From an uncultured Bacteroides sp. (lineage in GTDB: Bacteria > Bacteroidota > Bacteroidia > Bacteroidales > Bacteroidaceae): a stretch of DNA of 64,000 nucleotides. The notes beneath the pieces were generated by a model that saw only the letters and a list, made by a program, of their open reading frames with translations, made no database searches and was not told the origin of the DNA. The DNA lies in the NCBI GenBank assembly GCA_949289345.1, contig CASENS010000007.1, positions 1 through 64,000 of the forward strand, in the 5' to 3' direction. The position numbers and the translations under genes are program-made. Below, piece by piece: positions 21,246 to 30,809 of this stretch (positions are counted from its first letter, which is position 1; every line of letters starts with the position of its first letter).

Positions 21246-23380
21246 TACGATTCTTTTTTAAACCATTTGTAGAACCAGCGGCCTACTTTTTCGTAGTGCT
21301 GGCTTTCATTGCTTCCTTGAGGATTGGAGAATGACACCACTTCCTGCGGGTCTCCTAACTGGTCGGGGTAAAGTACAATCAGGCTATTGTTTGTGAAATA
21401 TTTGCCTAATTGTCCAGGCAGCTTTTCGAATGAGCTGTCATAAGAGATGGAACCGCGGCGAGCGCTGATAACCACCAGCAGGTGGTCATAGTTTACTTGC
21501 CCGGTCAGCAGCAATAAATCGCCCCAATCGTCCAGTCGGGAAAATTCGGTCAATGTGCTGCTATATTTCTTTCTAACCAATGCTTGCAGATAGTTTCCGG
21601 TGCGTTCGTTGGAGAAGAAATGCACCCGACATCCCAGCGTGCTGCCCATGCGGCAGAAGTGTTCCACCCACTTGTAAAATCCCGCTTCGTATTCCGCTTT
21701 GGGAGGAACGGCTATGATGATGCGACGCAGGGTATTGATGGGTATAAGGAAGCGGGCTACCATTACTTCGCGGTGAAGTCCTTTCAGCAGACTTTCGGTC
21801 AGCATTCCGAAGAACGAATCCACGATGTTCACCTTGTAGTGCAGACCGATGATGACGTCCGTCACGTTGTTTTCGCGGGCCGTATGCGTGATACCCGCCG
21901 CAATGTTCAGGTCGTACCGGCTGATGCAGCTCAATTGCACACCGGCTGAGGCTGTTATTTTAGCGGCCCGTTCCAAGTGGCGTTTGCCCTGTTGCTCCAA
22001 CCGGTCGGAGGAGGTGTGGTCGTTAATGACGTTCAGCGCCACCAGGTTGTCCTTCTGCTTGGGGTCACGTATCACCAAGGCCAGGTTCATCAGGTAGTCG
22101 ATGGTGGCCGGATTGGCGATGGGGATCAATATCTTTTCGGGCATGCGCGACCGGTCTTCCTCTTCGGGCACCGCTTCGTCCATCGCCATCCGCCGGGCAG
22201 CCCGTTCGGTGGTGAAGGAGCTTACGACGCACGTCACGAGTATGAGCAGCACCGTCCCGTTCAGCACGTCCTCATTCAGCAGTCGACTCCCGTCGGGCAG
22301 GATAATCTGATAGCCCACCAGCACCGCTGCCAGTGTGGCCGCCGCCTGCGCGTTGCTCAGGCCGAACATCAGCTCACGCTCCAGTACGGACATGCGGTAT
22401 ATCTTCTGCGTCAGCCACGAGGCTATCCATTTGCCCGCCAAGGCAACCACAATCATCACGCCCGCCACCTTCAGCGCATCGCCTCCCCCGAAGATGACAT
22501 GCACGTCTATCAGCATCCCCACGCCTATCAGAAAGTAAGGGATGAAGAGCGCATTGCCCACAAACTCCAGGTGGCTCATCAGCGGCGACACATGCGGGAT
22601 GAGTCTGTTCAGCAGCAATCCCACGAGGAAAGCGCCCAAGATGCCCTCCATGCCAATAAGCTCCATCAGCCCTGCACCGAGAAACACCAAAGCCAGCACA
22701 AAGATGTATTGCATCACCGCGTCATCGTAGCGCCGGAAGAACCAGCGCCCGATGCGGGGGATGGCGTACGTCAGCACTATGCCGAGGACAACAAACCGCA
22801 CGATGAGCCATAACCAGAACAACCCTCCGGTCTCTCCCTTGAATACCCCGCTGATGACCGCCAATACGAGCAATGTCAGTGTGTCCGTCACGGCCGTACC
22901 TCCCACAGCGATGCTCACGCTGCGTTGGCGCGAGATGCCGTAGCGTATCACGATGGGGTAGGCCACCAGCGTATGCGAGGCATACATACTGGCCAGTAGC
23001 ACAGAAGTTATCAGACTGTATTTCAGCAGCATCACATTGGTCACCAGTCCGATGCTGATGGGGATGATGAAGGCCAGCAATCCTAAGACGACCGCCTTCC
23101 CCCGGTTCTTTTTAAAGTCAGCCATGTTCATCTCCAGACCGGCCAGGAACATGATGTAATACACCCCTACCTTGCCGAAAAGCTCGAAACTGCTGTCGCG
23201 TGCCAGGATGTTGAAACCGTGCTCGCCGATGGCCAGTCCGGCCAATATCATGCCGATGATATGGGGAATGCGCAACTTGTTCAGCAACAAGGGCGCAAAC
23301 AATATGATGAGCAGCACCAGGAGAAATATCCAAGTGGGATCGGTTACGGGAAGTTCCAAACTGAGGTCTAACCAGTCCAT
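21245..23380 (-). CDS. Cation:proton antiporter (CPA2) with C-terminal UspA-like part
   Basis: The 711-residue protein has about 12 membrane segments in its first 400 residues, with PHIIGMILAGLAIGEHGF, FLAGLEMNM and the GILGAFLVGLLLNR region typical of the KefB/NhaS Na+(K+)/H+ exchangers. The C-terminal 300 residues are soluble and resemble universal stress domains (ILIPIANPATIDYLMNLAL, VTDVIIGLHYK). It likely exchanges Na+ or K+ for H+ and may be regulated through the cytosolic tail. It is first in the operon with tcdA and the LolD-like gene, and divergent from asd. Confidence 0.88.
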   Translation of the reverse strand: MDWLDLSLELPVTDPTWIFLLVLLIILFAPLLLNKLRIPHIIGMILAGLAIGEHGFNILARDSSFELFGKVGVYYIMFLAGLEMNMADFKKNRGKAVVLGLLAFIIPISIGLVTNVMLLKYSLITSVLLASMYASHTLVAYPIVIRYGISRQRSVSIAVGGTAVTDTLTLLVLAVISGVFKGETGGLFWLWLIVRFVVLGIVLTYAIPRIGRWFFRRYDDAVMQYIFVLALVFLGAGLMELIGMEGILGAFLVGLLLNRLIPHVSPLMSHLEFVGNALFIPYFLIGVGMLIDVHVIFGGGDALKVAGVMIVVALAGKWIASWLTQKIYRMSVLERELMFGLSNAQAAATLAAVLVGYQIILPDGSRLLNEDVLNGTVLLILVTCVVSSFTTERAARRMAMDEAVPEEEDRSRMPEKILIPIANPATIDYLMNLALVIRDPKQKDNLVALNVINDHTSSDRLEQQGKRHLERAAKITASAGVQLSCISRYDLNIAAGITHTARENNVTDVIIGLHYKVNIVDSFFGMLTESLLKGLHREVMVARFLIPINTLRRIIIAVPPKAEYEAGFYKWVEHFCRMGSTLGCRVHFFSNERTGNYLQALVRKKYSSTLTEFSRLDDWGDLLLLTGQVNYDHLLVVISARRGSISYDSSFEKLPGQLGKYFTNNSLIVLYPDQLGDPQEVVSFSNPQGSNESQHYEKVGRWFYKWFKKES

Positions 23381-23425
23381 GAGATTGCGTTTTTAAGGTT
23401 TCGGCCTGCAAAATAACAAAAAAGT

Positions 23426-23457
23426 TTTCAGTTTAGAAACTATTTGTTGTAACTTTG
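23426..23457 (+). promoter_or_regulatory. Promoter of asd
   Basis: TAACTTTG (23450-23457) is an exact -7 element; TTTC at 23426-23429 lies 20 bp upstream as a one-mismatch -33. It lies in the 126-bp gap between asd and the divergent antiporter gene. Confidence 0.7.
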
Positions 23458-23506
23458 CACCCACAATACATTAATATAACCACTTTTAAAATACGAAAGG
23501 AACAAT

Positions 23507-24514
23507 ATGAAAGTAGCAATAGTTGGAGCAAGCGGAGCCGTGGGACAGGAGTTCCTGCGTGTGCTCGATGAACGGAATTTCCCGATAGATGAACTCTTGT
23601 TGTTCGGCTCGAAGCGTAGTGCCGGCACTCACTATACCTTTCGGGGTAAGGAAATAGAAGTGAAGCTGTTGCAGCACAATGATGACTTCAAGGGTGTGGA
23701 CATCGCTTTTGCTTCTGCCGGTGCGGGGACATCGAAAGAGTATGCCGAGACGATTACCAAGTATGGTGCCGTGATGATTGACAACTCCAGCGCTTTCCGC
23801 ATGGATGAGGACGTGCCTTTGGTAGTGCCCGAAGTCAATCCGACTGATGCCCTCAACCGTCCGCGCGGCATTATTGCCAACCCCAACTGCACCACCATCC
23901 AGATGGTAGTGGCCTTGAAAGCCATCGAGCAATTGAGCCACATCAAGACCGTACACGTATCTACCTATCAGGCTGCCAGCGGTGCCGGAGCCGCCGCCAT
24001 GGACGAGCTTTACACGCAATATCGCCAAGTGCTGGCCGGAGAGCCTGTCACCGTGGAGAAGTTCGCCTATCAGTTGGCTTTCAATCTCATCCCGCAGATT
24101 GACGTATTTACGGAAAATGGTTACACCAAGGAAGAGATGAAGATGTACAACGAAACGCGCAAAATCATGCACAGCGATGTGAAGGTCAGCGCTACGTGTG
24201 TTCGTGTGCCCGCCTTGCGTTCTCACTCCGAAAGCATTTGGGTGGAGACCGAACGCCCCGTCTCTGTAGAAGAAGCCCGCGAGGCATTCTCGAAGGGTGA
24301 AGGTCTGGTGCTGATGGACAATCCCGCTGAGAAGGAATACCCCATGCCGCTTTTCTTGGCCGGCAAAGACCCTGTCTACGTAGGACGTATCCGCAAGGAT
24401 TTGACCAACGATTGCGGTCTGGCTTTTTGGATTGTAGGCGACCAGATAAAAAAAGGTGCCGCCCTCAATGCCGTGCAGATAGCCGAGTGGCTGATAAAAG
24501 AGAAAGCCCTGTAA
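23507..24514 (+). CDS. asd: Aspartate-semialdehyde dehydrogenase
   Basis: Asd reduces aspartyl phosphate to aspartate semialdehyde with NADPH, the branch point to lysine/diaminopimelate, threonine and methionine. The 335-residue product has the NADP-binding start [20 protein letters not shown], the catalytic Cys128 in ANPNCTT and the conserved [17 protein letters not shown] segment. The length is normal. An AAAGGA sequence lies shortly before the ATG. It is monocistronic between its own promoter and terminator. Confidence 0.97.
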   Translation: MKVAIVGASGAVGQEFLRVLDERNFPIDELLLFGSKRSAGTHYTFRGKEIEVKLLQHNDDFKGVDIAFASAGAGTSKEYAETITKYGAVMIDNSSAFRMDEDVPLVVPEVNPTDALNRPRGIIANPNCTTIQMVVALKAIEQLSHIKTVHVSTYQAASGAGAAAMDELYTQYRQVLAGEPVTVEKFAYQLAFNLIPQIDVFTENGYTKEEMKMYNETRKIMHSDVKVSATCVRVPALRSHSESIWVETERPVSVEEAREAFSKGEGLVLMDNPAEKEYPMPLFLAGKDPVYVGRIRKDLTNDCGLAFWIVGDQIKKGAALNAVQIAEWLIKEKAL

Positions 24515-24536
24515 GGACATCACACCAATAAGGAAT

Positions 24537-24575
24537 AAGGCCGTTGCAGACACCGGTTCTGTGACGGCCTTTCTT
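24537..24575 (+). terminator. Rho-independent terminator of asd
   Basis: AAGGCCGT (24537-24544) pairs with ACGGCCTT (24564-24571) and is followed by TCTTG. It starts 22 bp after the stop codon. Confidence 0.7.
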
Positions 24576-24732
24576 GTTAGCTGTCAGTCGGTGCGGAACC
24601 ATCCGAAGACAGGTTGTAATGGGTTTTCTTAAATCACGACAAAGCTTTCCGTCTTATTGTCTATATTTTGTATTTGTTGCGGGAAGGCGTTGCTTTTCCT
24701 CTATCAGAAGTGCATTCCGGCGGGATTCGGGA

Positions 24733-24798
24733 ATGTTAGAAACATAGACCCCGAATGTTTCTAACATTCCCCCTCTATGTTTCTAACATAGCCCCCTT
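24733..24798. repeat. Array of three 22-bp units (ATGTTTCTAACAT)
   Basis: The palindromic 13-mer ATGTTTCTAACAT (first copy in the reverse form ATGTTAGAAACAT) starts at 24733, 24755 and 24777, exactly 22 bp apart, with C-rich spacers. A fourth degenerate unit may start at 24799. It lies in the convergent gap between asd and the DUF2130 gene; the remaining 24799-24906 shows no feature. Confidence 0.85.
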
Positions 24799-24906
24799 GG
24801 GTTAGTAGCCTCAAATGGGATAGGGTTTCGGATAGACTGTTTTCTGTAAATTTCATGGAACGTAATCCTGTTCGGTCTGGTATCATTTATATTTACTTAA
24901 TGCGGA

Positions 24907-26232
24907 TTATCCCATTCTGTCTTCGTTTTGCCGGCGCGCTTCTTCAAATTTAGCTTTCATGGTTGGGTTGCCACGGGTCAGGCGTTTAATGGTGAGGTTG
25001 TCGGCTTTGTCGTTGGCCAATCGAAGATTACGTTCGGAGCCAACCAACGCTTCTTTTATTTTCTGCAAGTGATTGATGGATTTGTCTATTTCGTCAATAG
25101 CGTTCTTGAATTTTTCGCTGGCTAAACGGTAATTGTTCGCAAACTTCTCCTTAAAGTCGTTCAGTTGGTTTTCAAAATTGGTGACATCTACGGATTGGCT
25201 GCGGGCTATGGCCAGTTGGCGTTGGTAGTCTATGCTTTTTTTCGAAGTCTGTACCAGCAGTGTAATTAGTGGAATGAAGAATTGCGGGCGGATGACGTAC
25301 ATTTTCGGATAGCGGTGAGACATGTCCACGATGCCCGAATTGTACAGTTCGCTTTCAGGTTCCAGCAGGGATACCAGTACGGCAAACTCGCAATTCTTGG
25401 ACTTTCGGTCTTCGTCGAGCTTTTTCAGGAAGTCTTCGTTCTTGTGTTTGGTCGCTGTTTCGTCCATTTCGTTTTTCATTTCAAACATAATGGAGATATA
25501 TTCCAATCCGTCCTCGAAGTCGCGGAAGATAAAGTCGCCTTTGGTGCCGCCGGAGGCATCGTTGTCTTTCTCGAAGTAGGCGTTGGGGAAAAGCGGACGC
25601 ATGCGGTTAAATTCTGTGCTGCAATGTATTTCAAGAGTCTCGCCCACCATCTTGGTGGACAGCTTGGTTTTCAAGTCTTTGTAATAGGCCACTTCGTCCT
25701 GTTTCTGCTTCAGCTGGAATTCAAATTCCTTTCTAAGACTGTTCTCACGCAAGGCGGCTTCGTTCTTTTCCAATTTTACCCTGCTTGTAAGTTCTGTAAT
25801 TTGGTTGTCCTTGTTTTTTAAAGCCTCCTGCGCTTTTCGTTGTTCTTCCAATATGGCAATCTGGCGTACGCTGTCGCTTTGGGCAATAGTAGCTTTCAGC
25901 TCCGAGATTTCCTGTTCTTTCTTAGCAAGTTTGGCACTCATTTCCAGTTCTTTGGCTTGCGTCATACTGTTGATGAGCGTTTTCAGGCGATTTATCTCGC
26001 TGTCCTTTTTCCCTATTTCCAGTTCCTTGGCCGATAGTTTCTCTTTGAACGTCTGTTCGGCTTGCAGTGCATTGGCTCGTTCTTCGGCCTGATGTTGCTT
26101 GTCGAGTTCAATCATGCGGCGGTCTATTTCGGCTCTGAACTCCGCATTCTTTATTTGGTTGACGATGGAAGCGTAGTCGGCTTCATCTACTTTGAATACG
26201 CTTCCGCATTTGGGACAACTGATTTCTTTCAT
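24907..26232 (-). CDS. DUF2130 coiled-coil protein
   Basis: The 441-residue product starts with CPKCGSVF, a half zinc-ribbon-like motif. It continues as a long charged coiled coil (about residues 30-190, rich in Glu, Lys and Gln) and then a globular segment typical of DUF2130 ([68 protein letters not shown]), which has a nuclease-like look (acidic and Lys residues), though activity is unproven to my knowledge. It lies 9 bp after the Crp/Fnr gene and is probably co-transcribed. Confidence 0.85.
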   Translation of the reverse strand: MKEISCPKCGSVFKVDEADYASIVNQIKNAEFRAEIDRRMIELDKQHQAEERANALQAEQTFKEKLSAKELEIGKKDSEINRLKTLINSMTQAKELEMSAKLAKKEQEISELKATIAQSDSVRQIAILEEQRKAQEALKNKDNQITELTSRVKLEKNEAALRENSLRKEFEFQLKQKQDEVAYYKDLKTKLSTKMVGETLEIHCSTEFNRMRPLFPNAYFEKDNDASGGTKGDFIFRDFEDGLEYISIMFEMKNEMDETATKHKNEDFLKKLDEDRKSKNCEFAVLVSLLEPESELYNSGIVDMSHRYPKMYVIRPQFFIPLITLLVQTSKKSIDYQRQLAIARSQSVDVTNFENQLNDFKEKFANNYRLASEKFKNAIDEIDKSINHLQKIKEALVGSERNLRLANDKADNLTIKRLTRGNPTMKAKFEEARRQNEDRMG

Positions 26233-26241
26233 GACGAAGGC

Positions 26242-26946
26242 TTATGGGTTGGGGTTCGTTTTTTTGAAAGCGTCGGATGAAGTCAGCAGGTTTTCTACGT
26301 CAAAGATGAGTATTTCTCCGCGATGCAGTTCGATGAAATCGTTATTTTGCAGGTCGTTCAGAAAGCGTGACACGTTGGTGCGGGTGTCATTGACAATTGT
26401 AGCCAAATCTTCCATTCTTATTTTTAGGAGCTTTTCACCTTGCTTGCGACGTATGTGGGTGCGTATGAAGTGGTAAATGCGCTCTTCCAGACTGTCGGGA
26501 ACGGTGCCCCATAAACTTTCGCTCAAGTTTTGTCCGTAACTGCTGAGCATGTTCAGATAGTTCAGGCGGAAGATTTCGTATTTGAACAGTTCGTTGGTGA
26601 CGAAAGCCTTGCTGATGCTCACCATATTTATATTGCTATGTGCCACGTAACGCGAGATATAGTTGGTCCTCATGCCGAACAATGATTGGGGCTCGATGAG
26701 GTAGGGGGCTTTAAAGTATTCTGTGAAAGAGTAAAGCCCGTCGGCCGATGTGGTGGTAGCGGAAATCTCCCCTTTCAATATAAAATAGAGTTGTTCGCTG
26801 GATGTGCCTTCGCGCACAATTACTTCGCCGAGCCTTTGTTGGGTGAAGTGAAACTTTACTTTGCCTACGATGTTGGTAAAGTCTTCTTTAGCTAAACCTT
26901 GAAAAAGGGGAAGCTGCAACAACGTGTCGAACATGCTTGTATTCAT
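26242..26946 (-). CDS. Crp/Fnr-family transcriptional regulator
   Basis: This 234-residue protein has an N-terminal cyclic-nucleotide-binding-like beta-barrel (about 15-125, including GTSSEQLYFILKGEI) and a C-terminal winged helix (IRMEDLATIVNDTRTNVSRFLNDLQ, the recognition helix). No Cys cluster for an FNR-type Fe-S centre is present, so the signal is unknown. It precedes the DUF2130 gene by 9 bp. A TACATTTG (CAAATGTA at 26985-26992) upstream may be its -7 element. The 26993-27270 stretch to the right shows no gene. Confidence 0.88.
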   Translation of the reverse strand: MNTSMFDTLLQLPLFQGLAKEDFTNIVGKVKFHFTQQRLGEVIVREGTSSEQLYFILKGEISATTTSADGLYSFTEYFKAPYLIEPQSLFGMRTNYISRYVAHSNINMVSISKAFVTNELFKYEIFRLNYLNMLSSYGQNLSESLWGTVPDSLEERIYHFIRTHIRRKQGEKLLKIRMEDLATIVNDTRTNVSRFLNDLQNNDFIELHRGEILIFDVENLLTSSDAFKKTNPNP

Positions 26947-27313
26947 AGATAATATAATAGTTTCTCTGGTGTACTTGATAAAAACAAATGTAGGGATAAT
27001 TGGGGTGTGCGGCTATGTAAAGTCTCCGCTTTTTGTTTTTTTTATTATTTCTTATACTTTCCACGCTTTGTGCCCTAAACCGGCCCGCTTTGCCATTAAT
27101 TCCGTCAATCTCTTCCTTATTTCTTTCCCGTTTTCAAATAATTGCCTATATTTGTATAATAAATGTATATGCGTGAGGATTCGGGAACGTATTTGGTAAA
27201 TTATAAATATAAGCAAGTGAACAAAATTAATTTATACTAAATGGGTATTTATACGCCTAGAGTAAATGATAACTAACTCCCCTCCTCCCGGGAAGAGAGG
27301 TGGCCTTTAGGCC

Positions 27314-27393
27314 GGGGTGGTAGGACAAGAATGGTTCGACCTATTTATATTATATAGGAATAGGAGTCGCTTACGCGGCATGTTTCTCCTACC
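27314..27393. repeat. 80-bp dispersed repeat, copy B
   Basis: Near-identical to 4824-4903 (four differences by eye). It is preceded by AACTCCCCTCCTCCCGGGA, the same GC-rich hairpin motif that starts the repeats at 4687 and 5290, and is followed directly by the 187-bp element at 27399. Confidence 0.8.
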
Positions 27394-27398
27394 GGGAG

Positions 27399-27585
27399 GT
27401 GTGTCAAAATGGAGTTTGGCTATTAAAAAGTAATGTCATCCTGGAGCGAAGCGAAGAAGCTTCCGCTTACTTGTACTGACGGGAGATGCTTCACATCCGT
27501 TCGGCATGACAGACTATACCTTAATGAAATAGTCAAAAGAGGTTTTGAGCGAAGCTAATGATGGCAGTTTTGCATTTTGACACAC
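27399..27585. mobile_element. MITE-like 187-bp element with 13-bp terminal inverted repeats
   Basis: GTGTGTCAAAATG (27399-27411) and CATTTTGACACAC (27573-27585) are perfect inverted ends. Inside is a second fold starting TGTCATCCTGGAGCGAAGCG and ending GGCATGACA, a hairpin type that I recall as a common dispersed repeat in many bacterial genomes. It has no coding capacity, and it lies within the GC-rich repeat context that continues to about 27650. No clear target-site duplication is visible. Confidence 0.7.
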
Positions 27586-27710
27586 TCTGCGGGGAGGAGT
27601 TTCTATATTTAGCTCCCCCTTCGGGGGGAGTTGAGGGGGCTAAATTCTCAGTTAGTATAAAGTAAATCTGATCAGCTACTTAAAAGGGAAAAAAACGACG
27701 GAGGACAGAT

Positions 27711-28307
27711 ATGTTATCAGCTTTTAATTTTCAGCAGATGGTTAGCGCTTTTATCGTGCTTTTTGCGGTAATCGATATTATTGGGGCTATACCTATCATT
27801 ATTAACTTGAAGGAGAAAGGCAAAGATGTGAATGCGTTGAAAGCTACGCTCATATCCTTTGCTTTGTTGTTGGGGTTCTTCTATGCGGGCGACTGGATGC
27901 TCCAGTTGTTTCATGTAGATATCGAGTCATTTGCCATTGCGGGTGCGGTGGTCATTTTCCTGATGGCGCTTGAAATGATATTGGATATTGAAATCTTTAA
28001 AAATCAAGGGCCTATTAAAGAAGCTACACTGGTGCCGTTGGTCTTTCCATTGTTGGCAGGTGCGGGCGCATTTACTACCTTGCTTACCCTGCGTGCCGAG
28101 TATGCCAGCATCAACATTATTATTGCGCTGACGCTGAACATGATTTGGGTGTATATTGTGGTCAGCATGACCGGGCGCATAGAGCGCTTTTTGGGAAAGG
28201 GAGGCATTTACATCATCCGTAAGTTCTTCGGCATTATCCTGCTGGCCGTCTCTGTCCGTTTGTTTACGGCCAACATTACTTCATTGATAGAGGCCTTGCA
28301 GAAGTAG
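27711..28307 (+). CDS. MarC-family membrane protein
   Basis: A 198-residue protein with six hydrophobic segments and the family pattern FIVLFAVIDIIGAIPIIINL near the N-terminus and PLVFPLLAGAGAFTTLL in the middle. MarC proteins are integral inner-membrane proteins of unknown function (earlier links to multiple antibiotic resistance were not upheld). GGAGGACAG lies a few bases before the ATG. It is convergent with trkH, 14 bp apart. Confidence 0.88.
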   Translation: MLSAFNFQQMVSAFIVLFAVIDIIGAIPIIINLKEKGKDVNALKATLISFALLLGFFYAGDWMLQLFHVDIESFAIAGAVVIFLMALEMILDIEIFKNQGPIKEATLVPLVFPLLAGAGAFTTLLTLRAEYASINIIIALTLNMIWVYIVVSMTGRIERFLGKGGIYIIRKFFGIILLAVSVRLFTANITSLIEALQK

Positions 28308-28321
28308 GCCGGTGTGTGCGC

Positions 28322-29836
28322 CTATCTGTTTTTCCAGAAACTGGGGTAGAACAGCAACAGTACGCAATACATTTCCAGACGGCCTACCAGCATAAGGAAG
28401 GATAAAATCCATTTGCCCGCATCGGGTAAGGCATTCCAGGAATAGGAGGGGCTGTAGTTGCCAAACGCAAGGCCGGTATTGCCAATGCTCGACACAACCA
28501 CTCCGAGTGAATCCATAAAGCCTACGCCCAATATCATCAGGGCAAGCCAGCCTATTAAGATAAGGACCATGTAAAGAATGACGAAGAATGCTACTGCCAG
28601 AACGACATTGGAAGCGATGGTCTGCCTGTTGATTCGTACAGGAAGAACAGCGTTGGGATGGAGCAACCGTCGGAAAATACTGCGTATGCCCTTGGCCATC
28701 ATTTGCAGACGCGTAGCCTTAATGCCTCCGGCCGTCGATCCTGTACATCCTCCCGCCAGCATGGCAAACAACAGCAAGACACATGTGAACGGAGGCCATG
28801 AACTGTAATCTTCGGTGGAAAGGCCGCATGAAGAATGGATGGTCGTTATCTGGAACAACGACTTGCGGAAAGCCTCTTCTGCACCATAACCGTTGTATAT
28901 CATTAAGGCGATGGCACAGGCTGCGGTTAGGATAATGACGGACCAAAGAAACCAGCGTGTCTCCTCGTCATGCCATATCTTGGATATTTTGCCTTTGGCG
29001 GCAAGGAAAATGAGGCTGAAGTTGAGGCTTCCTATCACCATGAATAGGGCGATGACGTATTCGATGAAGGGGGAATTCCAATAGGCGATACTGGCCTGCT
29101 TGGTGGAATATCCGCCTGTGGCAAGGGTTGCGAACGAGTGGCAGACGGCATCGAACCAGTTCATTCCCCCTATGCGAAGCAGAATCGCCACCAATAGATT
29201 GAGCGTAAGATACACGCCCCATATCTGTTTGACCATGATGCTGACTTTGGGGTGTAGTTTGCTTTGCGTTACTCCCGTCGCCTCGGCTGAAAACAATTGG
29301 AGGTTTCCTTCGTTGAAGATGGGCAGGATGACGAGCGCGAAGCTGACAATTCCCAGGCCGCCTATCAGGTTTGTCAGGTTACGCCAAAACAGGATACCGT
29401 GCGGTTGGCTGTCTATGTTGTCCATGATGGTGGCACCGGTAGTCGTGAATCCGGACATGGTTTCAAAGAAAGCGTTGGTGATGCTGTCCACGCTTCCGCT
29501 GAAGTAGAAAGGCAACATGCCGAACAAGGTGAACAGCACCCACGTGAGGCTGGCAATGCAATATCCGTCACGTTTGTTCATTTTGCGCTCCGCCCCACGG
29601 CTCAAGAGGATAAACAGCCCGCCCACTAACGTGTTGATGCCCGCGCATTGCAGGAAAGTCCGGATAATGTCTCCTTCATTGTAGTACCATGATACACCCG
29701 CGCATAGCAGGAACATGGTGGTTTCCACCCATAGCAATATGCCTAATACGCGGAAAATCATTTTCCGGTTGATGAGGCTTTTATTCCTTTTTATGACCGA
29801 TTGGTCGTATAGTGTGTCTGCTATAAACCCTTCCAT
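28322..29836 (-). CDS. trkH: Trk-type potassium uptake protein
   Basis: TrkH is the membrane subunit of the low-affinity K+ uptake system and works with the NAD-binding TrkA. The 504-residue protein has repeated M1-P-M2 units with selectivity-filter-like segments (SGFTTTGATIM, ATLATGGYSTK, IHSSCGLSTEDY, SSIGNTGLAFGNY). No trkA lies next to it in this window. The start is the first ATG; a second (MIFRVLGILLW, 25 residues in) is possible. Confidence 0.92.
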   Translation of the reverse strand: MEGFIADTLYDQSVIKRNKSLINRKMIFRVLGILLWVETTMFLLCAGVSWYYNEGDIIRTFLQCAGINTLVGGLFILLSRGAERKMNKRDGYCIASLTWVLFTLFGMLPFYFSGSVDSITNAFFETMSGFTTTGATIMDNIDSQPHGILFWRNLTNLIGGLGIVSFALVILPIFNEGNLQLFSAEATGVTQSKLHPKVSIMVKQIWGVYLTLNLLVAILLRIGGMNWFDAVCHSFATLATGGYSTKQASIAYWNSPFIEYVIALFMVIGSLNFSLIFLAAKGKISKIWHDEETRWFLWSVIILTAACAIALMIYNGYGAEEAFRKSLFQITTIHSSCGLSTEDYSSWPPFTCVLLLFAMLAGGCTGSTAGGIKATRLQMMAKGIRSIFRRLLHPNAVLPVRINRQTIASNVVLAVAFFVILYMVLILIGWLALMILGVGFMDSLGVVVSSIGNTGLAFGNYSPSYSWNALPDAGKWILSFLMLVGRLEMYCVLLLFYPSFWKNR

Positions 29837-29918
29837 TGCATGAAATCTTAGCTACGTATTGATTTTTAAAATACGCGGCAAAAATACGTTTGTGGATTGA
29901 ATAAAACAATTTTTCGGT

Positions 29919-30617
29919 TTAAAAAACATCCTCTTTGTCTTTGTATGTGCTTTGACAGGTATCGTCATCGGATAGATCTGCGGGGGACACGGTTTCTTCG
30001 TCTGCTTCGGTTTCATCATTTTCCTCTTCATCTTCAAACGGTTCGGGACGTTGCGGGCCGTAACACATGAAACCGATGGCACAAATCGTGCCGATAATGG
30101 CTCCGCTCAAATGCCCTTCCCATGAAGTAGTCGCTTTGGCAAATTGAGGAAACATGTTCCACACTAAACCGCCGTAGAGGAAGGTCACCAAGAGTGAAAT
30201 GGCAATCAGCGGTACATGTTTGCGCAGCAGACCGCTGAAAAATAAGAAGAAAGCCAGTCCGTAGATAAGGCCGCTGGCGCCAATGTGCCACCCCGGTTTG
30301 CCTATGATAAAGGTAAACACTCCGCATCCTATCCATAGGGCGAAAAATATGTAAGGCGCTATTTCGCGATAAAAATAAAACAAACACCAAGACAAAAAGA
30401 ATAAGGGAACGGTGTTGGCCAGCAGGTGCTTGAAACTTCCATGCACCAGCGGATGGGCGAAGATGCCGAATACCCCCCGTTTTTCGCGTGGATATACGCC
30501 TAAATGTGTAAAGTCCCAGTCCATCCCGACCTCTAAAAATTCCAACAGGTAGAGGATGAAAAGTACAAATAACGGTATGGCGGCTGCAATAAAGATGCGT
30601 CGGGTATCCTGTTTCAT
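29919..30617 (-). CDS. Rhomboid-family intramembrane serine protease
   Basis: The 232-residue protein has six hydrophobic segments, catalytic Ser115 in GASGLIYG and His169 in WEGHLSGAIIG, plus the HPLVHGSFKHLLAN motif of TM2. After the membrane domain it has a 50-residue acidic cytosolic tail (EDEEENDETEADEE). Rhomboids cleave membrane proteins near or within their transmembrane helix; the substrate is unknown. It is divergent from the glycogen operon. Confidence 0.9.
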   Translation of the reverse strand: MKQDTRRIFIAAAIPLFVLFILYLLEFLEVGMDWDFTHLGVYPREKRGVFGIFAHPLVHGSFKHLLANTVPLFFLSWCLFYFYREIAPYIFFALWIGCGVFTFIIGKPGWHIGASGLIYGLAFFLFFSGLLRKHVPLIAISLLVTFLYGGLVWNMFPQFAKATTSWEGHLSGAIIGTICAIGFMCYGPQRPEPFEDEEENDETEADEETVSPADLSDDDTCQSTYKDKEDVF

Positions 30618-30735
30618 AATACATGGTTGGTTAGGATTTGTCGTTCAAATGTGCAAATCGGACGCAATACTACAATTATTTATGCAGAAAGAGAAAAAAA
30701 AAGAAGTTTTTATTTTAAATAATTACATTAATTCG

Positions 30736-30743
30736 TATTTTTG
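30736..30743 (+). promoter_or_regulatory. -7 element TATTTTTG upstream of the glycogen operon
   Basis: TATTTTTG fits TAnnTTTG, 67 bp before the debranching-enzyme start. The -33 region is T-rich (TTTT at 30713-30716) without an exact TTTG. Confidence 0.5.
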
Positions 30744-30809
30744 GGCATTGCTACCGTGTAGGGTGGTTATGTGACCGAATATTAACCTTATTTTAAAATA
30801 TGCACAACT

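Noticed and set aside
21977..22813. 278-codon plus-strand frame opposite the antiporter
   Set aside because: Antisense to a well-supported membrane protein and His/Gln-rich as expected of a shadow frame.
26924..27199. 91-codon frame in the gap right of the Crp/Fnr gene
   Set aside because: It begins inside the regulator gene on the other strand and has no recognisable domain or ribosome-binding site.
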